Source: Methylotenera sp. | GTDB taxonomy: Bacteria; Pseudomonadota; Gammaproteobacteria; Burkholderiales; Methylophilaceae | Length of the DNA: 64,000 bases | Direction: 5' to 3' | Assembly: GCA_030652995.1 (NCBI GenBank) | Contig: JAUSAG010000025.1 | Coordinates: forward strand, 1 to 64,000 | Part shown: positions 19,633-29,754 of the stretch, in pieces | Numbering within the stretch: position 1 is the stretch's first letter | Layout: every line of letters starts with the position of its first letter | Program-made: the position numbers and the translations under genes | Notes under the pieces: generated by a model | The model's database searches: none | What the model was told of the DNA's origin: nothing | The model's input: the letters and a program-made list of their open reading frames with translations, nothing else

Positions 19633-20391
19633 TTAATTTTTTGTGGTTTTTGATAGGTGTGGCTGTACATCGAAAGCCTCACCAACTTCTGCATCAGTTT
19701 CAATATCCATATTTAATCTGGTTAATTGTGCTTGTAAATCCTTCAGGGCTAAATCTTGTTTTGCGGCATGGTCTAATAACGAATGTATTGCCTTGATCAT
19801 CGGATCGTTTTCATCATTGCCTACAGCGTAGGCAGCAAAGCCAATTTTTTGTGCAGTCGCTTCGCGCTGTTTGGATTTTTCTTCTTCTAAAATACGCGCA
19901 GGAATACCCACCGCAGTGGCGTTAGCCGGCACGTCTTTTACCACTACGGCATTAGAGCCGATTTTAGCATTTTCGCCGATAGTAATCGGGCCCAGCACCT
20001 TGGCACCTGCACCAATCACCACGCCTGCTTCAAGCGTAGGGTGGCGTTTACCTTTATTCCATGAAGTGCCGCCCAGTGTTACACCATGATACAAAGTGCA
20101 ATCATCACCAATAACGGCTGTTTCACCAATCACCACGCCCATACCGTGATCTATAAACACGCGGCGACCAATGGTGGCCCCTGGGTGAATTTCAATGCCA
20201 GTCAACCAGCGTCCAATATGAGAGAGAAATCGACCAAGCCAGAAGAAATTAGCTTTCCAAAGCAAATGGCTTAAACGATGCATTAATAGTGCATGCACGC
20301 CAGGGTAGGTGGTTAAAATCTCAATATGCGTGCGCGCAGCAGGGTCACGCTCGAATACGATGGATATGTCTTCTTTGATATGGTCAAACAT
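19633..20391 (-). CDS. cysE: serine O-acetyltransferase CysE
   Basis: 252 residues. First step of cysteine synthesis from serine and acetyl-CoA. N-terminal helical part, then a left-handed beta-helix of hexapeptide repeats (about 60-175) with [18 protein letters not shown] carrying the catalytic Asp/His region. The C-terminal about 70 residues form a longer tail than in E. coli CysE. Its product feeds the cysteine desulfurases just downstream. It is about 115 bp upstream of iscR on the same strand. Confidence 0.94.
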   Translation of the reverse strand: MFDHIKEDISIVFERDPAARTHIEILTTYPGVHALLMHRLSHLLWKANFFWLGRFLSHIGRWLTGIEIHPGATIGRRVFIDHGMGVVIGETAVIGDDCTLYHGVTLGGTSWNKGKRHPTLEAGVVIGAGAKVLGPITIGENAKIGSNAVVVKDVPANATAVGIPARILEEEKSKQREATAQKIGFAAYAVGNDENDPMIKAIHSLLDHAAKQDLALKDLQAQLTRLNMDIETDAEVGEAFDVQPHLSKTTKN

Positions 20392-20497
20392 GTGTTTTTG
20401 GATGGTTTTGAGTTAACGTAATTATGCCACAAAAGGGTAATGCTTGACTGTTTCAGTATGGATATGTCGACAGTTTAAGTGTGAAGCAAACCGAGTA

Positions 20498-21532
20498 TTA
20501 GCAACTGCTTGCTTGGCAGTCATTGTTATTGGTTAACTCTAATTTGGTATTGATCTGGTTGGCAGCCTCTTTATCTAATTCATTAAGTAAAGCAACTACT
20601 TTGATTGCTTCATTTTTATTGCCTGTGTCAGTTGCGATTAAACCTAAATAAAGTAATGCATTAGTATGGCGTTTATTTTGAGCAAAGAGCTGACCGAAAT
20701 GATTGGCGGCGCTATTCGTTTCTTTAAGGTTATATTCGGCAATCGCTAAGTAGTTCAAAGCCTCGCTAGCCTCTGGCTCATGCTCAATCCATTCATTGGC
20801 GAGTTTTTTTAATGTCACCCAGTCTTCAGTTTGATATGGTTGAATCACACGCATGAAATATGGACGTTTTTCTTCAGGAGCATCCCAAAAAGGTAATTCG
20901 CCTTTAGTGTTAATGGAAATCGCTGGTTGTTTTAACAGGTTTTTAATCCACTCAACTGGCATGTTGTAGTAAAACGCGTTTCGCCCAGGACTTTTTAGTG
21001 TGATGATACCTACAAGTTTGCCATCATCGCTAAACATGGCGCCGCCACTGGCCCCTAATCTAAAATCGTTGGTGGTGCGGATGATAACGCTGTCATCCAT
21101 CGGGTAAAGCGCCTTAACTGCGCCATAGGTGGTGAGTGGCCTAGGGGCGTTGTTGGGAAAACTGATGGTGAAAACGGATTGCTCGTATTGCAAGCTGGCA
21201 CTTTCACCTAGCGTTGCAATGGTGGTGTTTAAGCCATCAAAGCCGACAATGCATAGGTCGTGTTCCCAGTCTGCCTTTAGGCTAACGGCACGGTGACTTT
21301 CGCCAAATTTAATCACATTGATGGCATGCGCGTTTGCAACGACATGACAATTAGTGACGACTTGGTCTTGAGCTACGACCACCCCAGACCCAACACCATA
21401 ATGCCCGTTGGGCAATATTACCCGAATTTTAACCACGCTGGATTTAAGCGCATACACCATCCCATCTGGCGGTAGGGCAAACGCAAAATTACCAATAAGA
21501 ATCAGGCAAAAACCAAATAGAAATTTGCGCAT
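20498..21532 (-). CDS. secreted trypsin-like serine protease with C-terminal TPR-like repeats
   Basis: 344 residues. Signal peptide (1-19, cut after AFA), then a chymotrypsin-fold domain with a complete triad: His63 (TNCHVV), Asp92 (EHDLCI) and Ser162 (GASGGAM). Residues about 215-325 hold TPR-like helical pairs (EASEALNYLAIAEYNL, HTNALLYLGLIATDTG). The tail ends in CQASSC. There is no PDZ domain, so it is not DegP-like. It is periplasmic by prediction; its target is unknown. It sits between trmJ and cysE, which are often neighbours. Confidence 0.8.
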   Translation of the reverse strand: MRKFLFGFCLILIGNFAFALPPDGMVYALKSSVVKIRVILPNGHYGVGSGVVVAQDQVVTNCHVVANAHAINVIKFGESHRAVSLKADWEHDLCIVGFDGLNTTIATLGESASLQYEQSVFTISFPNNAPRPLTTYGAVKALYPMDDSVIIRTTNDFRLGASGGAMFSDDGKLVGIITLKSPGRNAFYYNMPVEWIKNLLKQPAISINTKGELPFWDAPEEKRPYFMRVIQPYQTEDWVTLKKLANEWIEHEPEASEALNYLAIAEYNLKETNSAANHFGQLFAQNKRHTNALLYLGLIATDTGNKNEAIKVVALLNELDKEAANQINTKLELTNNNDCQASSC

Positions 21533-21623
21533 GACCGTACCCTCAAAATCATGGTTGATGATCTTTCTTAGAAGCTGTATCTACATAAAAGTTCTTTGAT
21601 AGTACAGATTAACTAGCGATAGT

Positions 21624-22367
21624 TTAATATTTCGTGTGCTTTTTAGGCGCTAACGATAAAGTCAAAATACCTCTTAGCAAGTTCACCTCTTCTTTCTCAA
21701 GCTTTGCACGGGCATAGATGCGGCGAATACGTTCACTGAGTTTTTTTGGCGCATCAGGATTGAGGTAGCCAATTTTAATTAGTGTATCTTCTAGGTGCGT
21801 GTAAAAACCTTCCAAAGCTTCATTGGTGGCAAGTTCAGGCTGGTTGGGGTGTGCTTCCAGCTTACCTTCCAGCACGGCCATGCGAATTTCATAGCTCATG
21901 ACTTGTACGGCTGCGGCGAGGTTAAGCGAGGTATATTCTGGGTTAGCGGGAATCATCGCCAGTAGTTGGCAGCAATCCAGTTCAGCATTGGAAAGCCCGC
22001 TCATTTCTGTGCCAAACACTAAGGCGATGGGTTGCTTGACTGCAATGCTGACCGCGCGCGAAGCTGCATCACGTACATTCACGAGTTCATGTGAAATTTG
22101 TCTTTTGCGCGCGCTCATGCCAATCGCTAATGCACAGTCAGTGAGGGCTTCGCTTAAGGTTTCACAAACGATGGCGTTTTCTAGTAAGTCTGCCGCACCA
22201 GTGGAGAGCGCTGTGGCATGCGCATCTGGGAAAATATTTGGTTTGACCAAATATAAATGCTGTAAGCCCATGGTTTTCATGGCGCGGGCGGCCGAGCCGA
22301 TGTTGCCGGGGTGACTGGTTTGGCATAACACGACACGGATGTTGTTGAAAATATGTTGATTATTCAA
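21624..22367 (-). CDS. trmJ: tRNA (cytidine/uridine-2'-O-)-methyltransferase TrmJ
   Basis: 247 residues, SPOUT-type methyltransferase. It has the knotted-fold motifs HPGNIGSAARAMKTMG (N-terminal), LVFGTEMSGLSNAEL, and MIPANPEYTSLNLAAAVQVMSYE. TrmJ methylates the ribose at position 32 of tRNA. A position just upstream of the cysE/iscR region is common. Divergent from suhB, with about 130 bp between starts. Confidence 0.92.
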   Translation of the reverse strand: MNNQHIFNNIRVVLCQTSHPGNIGSAARAMKTMGLQHLYLVKPNIFPDAHATALSTGAADLLENAIVCETLSEALTDCALAIGMSARKRQISHELVNVRDAASRAVSIAVKQPIALVFGTEMSGLSNAELDCCQLLAMIPANPEYTSLNLAAAVQVMSYEIRMAVLEGKLEAHPNQPELATNEALEGFYTHLEDTLIKIGYLNPDAPKKLSERIRRIYARAKLEKEEVNLLRGILTLSLAPKKHTKY

Positions 22368-22497
22368 TGAGGTGGCCTAATGAGTTTGATGGTTTTTAAA
22401 TACTTAACCAAAATTGATGAAACATGTTGGTTAATTTGGAGTTAAGGTTAATAAAAGTTAAAATAGCATTTTATCAGCTCTTTAAGAAAATTTAGTT

Positions 22498-23304
22498 ATG
22501 CATCCAATGCTATCCATTGCTACCAAAGCCGCGCGTAAAGCTGGCGCTATTATTAACCGCGCATCGCAAGATGTAGGCTCACTTACGGTTCAATCCAAAA
22601 GTTATAATGACTTTGTGAGTGATGTTGATCGCGCCGCCGAGCAAGCAATTATTGATATTCTTAAAGATGCTTACCCAGATCATGGCTTTTTAGGTGAAGA
22701 AAGCGGTGAAAGCAATCAGGATGCCGATAATATTTGGATTATTGACCCATTGGATGGCACTACTAATTTCTTGCATAGTTTTCCTCAGTACTGTATTTCA
22801 ATTGCATTACAACAAAAAGGTGTGCTGACACAGGCCGTGATTTATGACCCAGTGCGTAATGATTTATTTACGGCAACAAAAGGGCGTGGTGCATTTTTGA
22901 ATGACAAGCGTATCCGTGTAACTAGCCGTAGTAAATTGCAAGACTCTTTAATTGCCACTGGTTTTCCATTTCGTGATTTTACACATCTTGATACCTACCT
23001 TGATATGTTGAAAGACATGATTAAAAAAACGGTAGGCATTCGCCGTCCAGGTTCAGCTGCCTTAGATCTAGCTTATGTGGCTGCGGGTTGGACCGACGGT
23101 TTTTTTGAAATTAACTTATCTGCATGGGATATTGCTGCAGGTGGCTTATTGGTGCAAGAGGCTGGTGGTATTGTTGGCGATTTTGAGGGCAACGAAAGCT
23201 GGCTGAAAACAGGCAACATCGTTGCTGGCAACCCAAAAATATTCGCACAAATGGTGCAAGTGTTAAGCCCGCATTTAACCGAAGCACTTAAAACGCCAAA
23301 ATAA
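22498..23304 (+). CDS. suhB: inositol-1-monophosphatase family protein SuhB
   Basis: 268 residues. Metal-binding motifs GEESGE (66-71), DPLDGTTNF (83-91) and [15 protein letters not shown] near the C-terminus mark a Mg-dependent inositol monophosphatase. SuhB proteins also act in rRNA transcription antitermination. Divergent from trmJ, as is common in proteobacteria. A strong hairpin lies about 50 bp after the stop. Confidence 0.95.
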   Translation: MHPMLSIATKAARKAGAIINRASQDVGSLTVQSKSYNDFVSDVDRAAEQAIIDILKDAYPDHGFLGEESGESNQDADNIWIIDPLDGTTNFLHSFPQYCISIALQQKGVLTQAVIYDPVRNDLFTATKGRGAFLNDKRIRVTSRSKLQDSLIATGFPFRDFTHLDTYLDMLKDMIKKTVGIRRPGSAALDLAYVAAGWTDGFFEINLSAWDIAAGGLLVQEAGGIVGDFEGNESWLKTGNIVAGNPKIFAQMVQVLSPHLTEALKTPK

Positions 23305-23352
23305 CTTAACTGCCTCAGCTTAAACATCCCATCTTAGGTATTTTTTAAATTA

Positions 23353-23385
23353 AACAGCGCCTGCTAATTTGTAGCAGGCGCTGTT
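23353..23385 (+). terminator. hairpin terminator after suhB
   Basis: Perfect 14-bp stem: AACAGCGCCTGCTA (23353-23366) and TAGCAGGCGCTGTT (23372-23385), loop ATTTG. It is GC-rich and sits between two plus-strand genes. There is little U after it on the plus strand, so efficiency is uncertain. Confidence 0.6.
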
Positions 23386-23497
23386 CTTCGCTATCAAAAT
23401 CTACACCAAAACATACACCACTAAAGCTAGAGATAATTTTTTAAACTTCATCTAAAGCGGTTAGACTGTTTTCAACCATTGAGACACATTCTAATTT

Positions 23498-25489
23498 ATG
23501 AAAAAGACTGTTACTGAAAACGCAAACATGATTGCGCAGGTTTTTGCGCAATATAGCCAGGATCAGCGTGCGCCACAGTTAATCTCTGATTTAATCGCAC
23601 AAATCAGACCGCCCAAGCCAGACCAAACAGAAATCGCTGTCAAAGCTATTCATGCGCTTTGTTATGTGCTAAATACCGATGTTGGAAAAGCCAGATTGCT
23701 GAGAGAGGCAATTTTGCAGCTGTTAAGCGAATACAAGCCTATTTCGTTGTTTGTCATCGCACGTCACTCAGTATTTACCGGTTTTTTTGTTGAAATGCGC
23801 AGGCGAATCGCGCATAAAATTTTGCCTGAGGCGGTTGATACTTCTTATTTGATTGATTTATTTGCCTTGTTTTTTACTAAGACTACTGATGAGTTATGGG
23901 TAAGTGCAGTGTCTGACGACGTCTGGGCAGAGCTTATTGCAGCAATCCGTTTTGGGGTTGCAGGGGCTGACGTCACAAATGTGTGCCAGCACAATTTATT
24001 AGCAGCGGCGCAGGTGTTATCGTACCGTATTGCAGCACTGGGGCTGGAGCCTGAATTACTGCGTAACCATCCTGAGCTTGAGCAACACAGCTCACCTTTT
24101 ATTATGCAGCAAGCAGAATTGGCTGAGTTCTTAACCGCACAGAGCAGTGTTGACGTTGAAGCGGACATTAAACATATTGTAGTGATGCTTGATCAGTGCA
24201 ACGAAATTGTCGCCAAAATTCGTCGCAATAGCGCGCAAGTTGGCACCAGTATTCAACTGACACAATTGCTGCAACGTATGTTGCAACAGATTGCTCGCCT
24301 AGAAACTTTGCTGAATATTCTCGATAGCTTACAACAAGGAGTCGCCCCTCACACTGAAATTGTACAGCTGTTTAAAGCCTTAGTTTATAGCGAGTGCCAC
24401 AAAAACGATTTGCATGAACACTGGCAAGAAAATATTGAAATAATGGCATTGCGTGTGACTGAAAATGCAAGTCGCACCGGTGGGCATTACATTACTGAAA
24501 ACCGTGGCGAATACTTTGCATTGATGCGTTCTGCACTTGGTGCAGGCGTGATCATAGGGGTTATGGCCATGATTAAAATAATGCTGGGAAATCAACAATT
24601 AGCACCATTAACTGAAGCTATTGTGTTTAGTTTAAATTATGGGTTGGGATTTATTTTAATCCATATTTTGCACTTTACGGTAGCTACTAAACAACCCGCA
24701 ATGACGGCGGCAACGATTGCAGCCAGCATAGATGCTGCTGATGCAAAAAGTAAGGAAATGGACAACTTGGTGGCGATGATCGCCAAGGCGATGCGTAGCC
24801 AGTTTGTGGCGATTTTTGGTAATGTGTTGCTGGCTATTCCTACAGCGATGTTAATTGCATGGACGACACTTCACTTCACAGGCCAACATTTTATTACCGA
24901 TCAAAAAGCACATATTTTATTGACAGATATTGACCCAATTCATAGTGGAGCCTTGTTTTATGCGGCAATTGCTGGTGTGTGTTTGTTTCTGTCGGGTTTA
25001 ATCGCGGGCTACCATGATAACTTGGCGGTGTATAACAAAATCCCGCAACGCCTGCGCGCGGTTAAATGGTTACAAAAATTATTAGGGATTTCGCGTTTAG
25101 ATCGAGTTGCCACTTATGTTGAAAACAACCTAGGTGCGCTGGCAGGGAACTTTTATTTTGGCTGCCTGTTAGGCGCAATGAGTGCCATCGGTATATTGTT
25201 CGGTTTGGCGTTTGATATTCGGCATGTGGCATTTTCATCAGCATTTTTAGGGTTTGCATTAGTCGGTTTGGACTTTATGCTGAGTTGGCAAGCGATCGCA
25301 TTTGCTTTGCTAGGCGTGGCGCTCATCGGTTTTGTTAATCTTGCTGTCAGTTTTGGTTTGGCGTTATACGTGGCGATGAAATCACGCAAAGTCAAGTTTA
25401 AGCAATGGCGTTTTCTCATGAAAAACTTAGCCAGCAGACTCAACCAACACCCGGCTGAATTTGTGATGCCGCCTAAAAAACCAGATTAA
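23498..25489 (+). CDS. membrane protein of the 'site-specific recombinase' (Gcr) family
   Basis: 663 residues. The first half (1-340) is soluble and helical with coiled-coil-like stretches (about 210-290). The second half has about seven hydrophobic segments, including LGAGVIIGVMAMIKIML and ALFYAAIAGVCLFLSGLIAGY. The pattern matches the family named site-specific recombinase after neisserial gcr. No tyrosine or serine recombinase active site is visible, and the topology argues for a membrane protein, so the family name is probably misleading. The role is unknown. Confidence 0.7.
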   Translation: MKKTVTENANMIAQVFAQYSQDQRAPQLISDLIAQIRPPKPDQTEIAVKAIHALCYVLNTDVGKARLLREAILQLLSEYKPISLFVIARHSVFTGFFVEMRRRIAHKILPEAVDTSYLIDLFALFFTKTTDELWVSAVSDDVWAELIAAIRFGVAGADVTNVCQHNLLAAAQVLSYRIAALGLEPELLRNHPELEQHSSPFIMQQAELAEFLTAQSSVDVEADIKHIVVMLDQCNEIVAKIRRNSAQVGTSIQLTQLLQRMLQQIARLETLLNILDSLQQGVAPHTEIVQLFKALVYSECHKNDLHEHWQENIEIMALRVTENASRTGGHYITENRGEYFALMRSALGAGVIIGVMAMIKIMLGNQQLAPLTEAIVFSLNYGLGFILIHILHFTVATKQPAMTAATIAASIDAADAKSKEMDNLVAMIAKAMRSQFVAIFGNVLLAIPTAMLIAWTTLHFTGQHFITDQKAHILLTDIDPIHSGALFYAAIAGVCLFLSGLIAGYHDNLAVYNKIPQRLRAVKWLQKLLGISRLDRVATYVENNLGALAGNFYFGCLLGAMSAIGILFGLAFDIRHVAFSSAFLGFALVGLDFMLSWQAIAFALLGVALIGFVNLAVSFGLALYVAMKSRKVKFKQWRFLMKNLASRLNQHPAEFVMPPKKPD

Positions 25490-25580
25490 TCAATAAGCTT
25501 ATTTGCCATTGTAATCATAGAAATTCATGTGGTTGTGTAATAACCGGTATGCTTCTTTAGCAAATAGAAAAAATTGCATA

Positions 25581-27116
25581 TTAGTTGTGGTTAGCTGTCA
25601 CAGCCTTTCGCTTCCAAAGGTCTAAGTATTGATTGGATTTATTAAGTAAGTATTTATTCATCTCTTCATACTCGGTTGCTGGAGGCAAGGCTATACCCTT
25701 AGAAATTGCCGAATAGCCTAACCCTAATTTACCGCCATGTACTTTAAAACCGATAAATTCTAATATGGTTGGAAACATATCAAAAGGCAAAACATCTTCA
25801 CGGTTTTTGCTAATTGGATCGTTAGAAATAAATCGGTTAAAAATATGGCGCTCTTTTATTGTTTTTAGTTTTTCATATACAGGGTTTTCCATGGCAAGGT
25901 GATCACCCAATATCACTACACTGGTGTCTTTTAAATATCCACTTTTTGTGATGAACTCTACAAGTTCAGATACCTGATTTGCAGAGCATTCGACGATACC
26001 TTCAAAATCCTTGACGCCACGTGCTTTACAATATTTTGAAAAATGGCCATCTGGACCATGAGTATCAATAGTCGTGAAGGTTAGGTTAAAGGGTTGCTGT
26101 TTTGCATGTAATTTAATCAGTTTTTCTTTAACGACTTTTAATAAATCATCGTCATACAAACCCCAGTAATTCATATCTGTCGATTTTAAATTGCCTTTTA
26201 ACTCTTCGCGTCCATAGATTTCATCGTAATGATGGTCTTGAAAGAACATGCCCTTGCCGGCAAAGGCGAGGGCATCGCCACCTATATACACGCTGTGATA
26301 ACCGGCATCATGCAATATGTCACCCAAGCAAACCGCATTAGGTAAAAAGGCTTTAATTTTTTCGCCTTGATCATTACCATCATACAAACTTACGCTTTTG
26401 AGCGGCAAAGCACATTGTGTTGCAGTAATGCCTGCAATTGTCCACCAGCTCCCAGGTGCTGTTTTGTAGTTGGCAAAACTCGAGCCTTTTAAATGATCTA
26501 AACGCGCTAGTAAATTTTTACCGAATAGGTCAGGATCTTTGTAGGAATCTTCCAAGCTTTCAACATAAATAAGTACAAGGTTTTTAGGATTTACCTGACT
26601 AATTTCGACTTCTACAGGTGTAACATAATGTTCGGCAAAATAGTCCTTGCCAAAATGGTGCTGAATAAAAACAGTGAGTGAAAATTGCATTCCGAAATAG
26701 ATGCCAGCAATGACGAGGGTGTATAAAGGCGCCCGATGTCCAATAAACCAATAAAAAACTTTTAGGAAGTGAATGTTGGCACGACGGGCTGGCCTCGTTA
26801 GCCAATGCGAAGAACCGTGAGTTAGAAACAATGCAATTGAATATTCAATCAGCACCAAGAGTATTGAAGTAAGTAAAGGAAGTGCAATGCACCAGCTCAA
26901 AAAACTTTTGATAATTGCGGCATCCGTATCAACCAAGCCTTGTACGCCAAATTGAGCATGATAAAGAATCTGTTCGAGCGAAGGCTCTCCAAAATTGTCT
27001 GCAATCCAATAAGCAATCGAAATTAAAAACAATGCAGCAAGATAGGTGAAGAATCTAACGAACCCTCGCACTACATGTCGATGGTGATGATGAAGTTGTT
27101 GAATATGACTCAGCAT
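25581..27116 (-). CDS. OpgB-like phosphoglycerol transferase (sulfatase/LTA synthase superfamily)
   Basis: 511 residues. Four N-terminal membrane segments (about 20-40, 70-98, 115-150), then a periplasmic alkaline-phosphatase-fold domain. Metal ligand Glu186 in YVESLED, nucleophile Thr226 in APGSWWTIAG followed by ITATQCALPL, and a GDHLAMENP metal site. The WTIAG...QC..PL block is the signature of MdoB/OpgB, which moves phosphoglycerol from phosphatidylglycerol onto periplasmic glucans. It follows two beta-glucan enzymes on the same strand with 43 bp between, supporting that reading. Other sulfatase-superfamily transferases remain possible. Confidence 0.78.
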   Translation of the reverse strand: MLSHIQQLHHHHRHVVRGFVRFFTYLAALFLISIAYWIADNFGEPSLEQILYHAQFGVQGLVDTDAAIIKSFLSWCIALPLLTSILLVLIEYSIALFLTHGSSHWLTRPARRANIHFLKVFYWFIGHRAPLYTLVIAGIYFGMQFSLTVFIQHHFGKDYFAEHYVTPVEVEISQVNPKNLVLIYVESLEDSYKDPDLFGKNLLARLDHLKGSSFANYKTAPGSWWTIAGITATQCALPLKSVSLYDGNDQGEKIKAFLPNAVCLGDILHDAGYHSVYIGGDALAFAGKGMFFQDHHYDEIYGREELKGNLKSTDMNYWGLYDDDLLKVVKEKLIKLHAKQQPFNLTFTTIDTHGPDGHFSKYCKARGVKDFEGIVECSANQVSELVEFITKSGYLKDTSVVILGDHLAMENPVYEKLKTIKERHIFNRFISNDPISKNREDVLPFDMFPTILEFIGFKVHGGKLGLGYSAISKGIALPPATEYEEMNKYLLNKSNQYLDLWKRKAVTANHN

Positions 27117-27158
27117 GCTTAATCTATCCGTAACATTTTATTTGAAGCTTGCATATCA

Positions 27159-29726
27159 TCAACTTTTATTGGGATGTTGTGAAATAAACTGACAGGCTAC
27201 CGCGCTAGCATAAGGCAAGCACTGTAGGGACAACATCGCTACCCATAGTTGGGCGTCGATATTATTAAATCCCCGTGTAGACAGCATAAAAAAACTACAT
27301 AAAGTGAGCGCTACCAAAAGTGTGACTTCTTCAACAATTGGATTGAAAATCTCTAATTTTTTGCTTATATTTTTGCCTTTAGCCGTGACTTTAAATACAC
27401 CGTCTTTTTTAATAATCCCCATAATTACGCCTCTGGCAATAGCATGAGATAAGCCAAGACTGGCAAGAGATGCGCCAAAAATATCAGTCCAACTACAGTT
27501 CATAGTTTTTCTATATAAAATAGGGCCAAGTGCGGCCTTAATGACTAAGAAACACAAAATTGGCACGATCATAATAGTGACTGGCAAGCTAAATGCTGTT
27601 GGAAAGGCCAACATCGCTATGGTCCAGCCAATAGAACCTATTGTGAAAAAAAGCTGCAAGGCATCACCCAGCCAGCCAAACCAGCCAGTTAAGAAGTGAT
27701 AGCGTTGGCCAAAAGTTAGCGTGGAATCCCCTAGTAATTTGGGTAGGTGATGCTTGAGAATTTGCATGGCACCAAATGCCCAGCGGAAACGTTGTGTTTT
27801 AAGCGCCTTGAAGTCTGAGGGCGTTAATCCGCGACCAAAAGTATCATCGATGTACCTAAGTTCATAACCAGCCTCAAGTAAACGTAGGCCTAGCTCGGTA
27901 TCTTCACAAATACACCATTCCGACCATTTTCCGTTATCAACCAGCGCTTGATGGCGCACTAATGTCATGGTGCCGTGCTGGATTAAAGCATTGCGCTCAT
28001 GGCGGTGGTGCATGCCGATGCGGAAAAATCCTTCAAATTCCCAGTTACTCATGCGGCGAAAGAAGTTGTTTTCCCATTCTCTATGGGCCTGTGGCGCCTG
28101 TACGACAGCAACTTTTGGCTCAGAAAAGTGTGGTACCAAGTCAGAAAGCCAGTCTGTGGTGACTTCATAGTCGGCGTCTACCACGCCAACAACTTGCGTT
28201 TTTGGATTAGTTTGTTCAAGCGCAAAATTCAAGGCCCCAGCTTTAAAGCCTGGCCATTGCGGTAAATGGAAAAACTGAAAATTATCAGGCATCTTCGCCA
28301 TATAGACTTCCAATGGCTTCCATTTGGCTTCATCTTTCGTATTGTTATCGACCACAATCACTTCAAAATTGGTGTAATTAAGGTTAGCCAAACTTTCAAT
28401 GGTGGTAATGACCATTTCCGGAGGCTCGTTGTAACAAGCCAAATGGATGGAAACGAATAGTTCTTGATCTGTAGGTAAAGGTTTCGCACGTTTGTAAGCG
28501 CGCTTCCAGCCACCCTTAAACATCACCTCGCTAAACTCTACACCATAGATCATCAATACCGCAGAGGTGAGTCCCATGCCAATAATTAAAGCGATTAGCA
28601 CGATAAAGTCGCGCATGGTGTAGTAGTAGTCGCCAGGTAAATTCCAAGCGACGACCAATGTGGTGATGCAGGCTTGCAATAATATAGCCATTGAGAAACG
28701 CCCACCTAAGCCCCATTGCCTAAAACGATAACCAATGAATAAAATAGGCAAAAAAGCTAGTAATGTTGCCCACAAAGCCTTTTCTTCCCAGCGACTGTCT
28801 TTCGACACAGTGCCGTGTAATGAATACTTTTCATGACGATCGGCAGAAAACATTCCCCAGTAAGGCCCGGCCCAACCTTCAATTTTTTGCTTCCAAGGTT
28901 GGTCAAATGCTTCCATTAGATAATAGTCGTAGTTCTTGTACGCAGTTTTTGCTAAAAACTCTCTTACAAAGCGTGCTTGATTAACATCTGATGCGACTGC
29001 GGCGCCTAATGTTGGGCCATGGCTAGGCCAGCCGATTTCAGTAATGACGATTTTCTTGCGTGGGAATGTTTCCATCAGTTCTGTATAGCGTTCGAGTGAA
29101 TAATCAACGGCTTTTTCGACTGGCACGCCTTCGTGATATGGAAGTAAATGCACCGCGATATAATCGACATGCTTGACCAAGTCTGGATTTTTGATCCAGA
29201 CATGCCAAGGTTCTGCAGTCGAAATTGGCAATTTTGTGCTATTGCGCACTTCATCTAGATAGCTAAAAAGCGCTGCTGGTGTGAGATCTTTTCTAAGCAA
29301 CACTTCGTTACCCACAATGGCACGTTCAATATGTGGGTAGTTTTTAATTTTAGCCTGTAGTGCATCGACTTCACGGCGATTGGTGTTCAAGTCACTATCC
29401 AGCCATGCGCCAGCGGTTACGTAAAAGCCGAGGTTAGAAGCAAGGGCAGTAACTTCGCTATTTTCCAGGGCACCGTAAATGCGAATCCGGTTGGTAAGCG
29501 GTTTTAGTATTTTAAGATCATGCTCCAACTCAGCGGTGCTTGGATATTCTTTTTCAAGAGGACTTTGGTGTTCTTGAAAGCCACTATAGGCAAACCCATG
29601 TACGATTGTTGGCGCATTCATGACGGGTAATGAGCGATTGAAAATGCTCCATATACCAAAATGAATTAAACCAATGATGGCCGCAAATATGAATGGGCTG
29701 ATAAAGCGTTTGAGTGGGGAAATCAT
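27159..29726 (-). CDS. bifunctional GH17-like / family 2 glycosyltransferase, beta-glucan synthase
   Basis: About 855 residues. N-terminal membrane anchor, a periplasmic GH17-like domain with the acid/base motif VGNEVLL and the nucleophile motif TEIGWPS, then membrane helices and a cytosolic GT2 domain with VVDADYEV (DxD), CEDTELGLRL (ED) and QRFRWAFG (QxxRW), and C-terminal membrane helices. The GT2 motifs match processive, BcsA/NdvB-like synthases. The GH17 part probably trims or rearranges beta-1,3 linkages in the product. A TTG start at 29798 would overlap the upstream gene by 44 bp; the ATG at 29726 gives a normal anchor but has no good RBS either. Confidence 0.8.
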   Translation of the reverse strand: MISPLKRFISPFIFAAIIGLIHFGIWSIFNRSLPVMNAPTIVHGFAYSGFQEHQSPLEKEYPSTAELEHDLKILKPLTNRIRIYGALENSEVTALASNLGFYVTAGAWLDSDLNTNRREVDALQAKIKNYPHIERAIVGNEVLLRKDLTPAALFSYLDEVRNSTKLPISTAEPWHVWIKNPDLVKHVDYIAVHLLPYHEGVPVEKAVDYSLERYTELMETFPRKKIVITEIGWPSHGPTLGAAVASDVNQARFVREFLAKTAYKNYDYYLMEAFDQPWKQKIEGWAGPYWGMFSADRHEKYSLHGTVSKDSRWEEKALWATLLAFLPILFIGYRFRQWGLGGRFSMAILLQACITTLVVAWNLPGDYYYTMRDFIVLIALIIGMGLTSAVLMIYGVEFSEVMFKGGWKRAYKRAKPLPTDQELFVSIHLACYNEPPEMVITTIESLANLNYTNFEVIVVDNNTKDEAKWKPLEVYMAKMPDNFQFFHLPQWPGFKAGALNFALEQTNPKTQVVGVVDADYEVTTDWLSDLVPHFSEPKVAVVQAPQAHREWENNFFRRMSNWEFEGFFRIGMHHRHERNALIQHGTMTLVRHQALVDNGKWSEWCICEDTELGLRLLEAGYELRYIDDTFGRGLTPSDFKALKTQRFRWAFGAMQILKHHLPKLLGDSTLTFGQRYHFLTGWFGWLGDALQLFFTIGSIGWTIAMLAFPTAFSLPVTIMIVPILCFLVIKAALGPILYRKTMNCSWTDIFGASLASLGLSHAIARGVIMGIIKKDGVFKVTAKGKNISKKLEIFNPIVEEVTLLVALTLCSFFMLSTRGFNNIDAQLWVAMLSLQCLPYASAVACQFISQHPNKS

Positions 29727-29754
29727 AAAAATTAGCGAGTATTTCCTGAAATAA

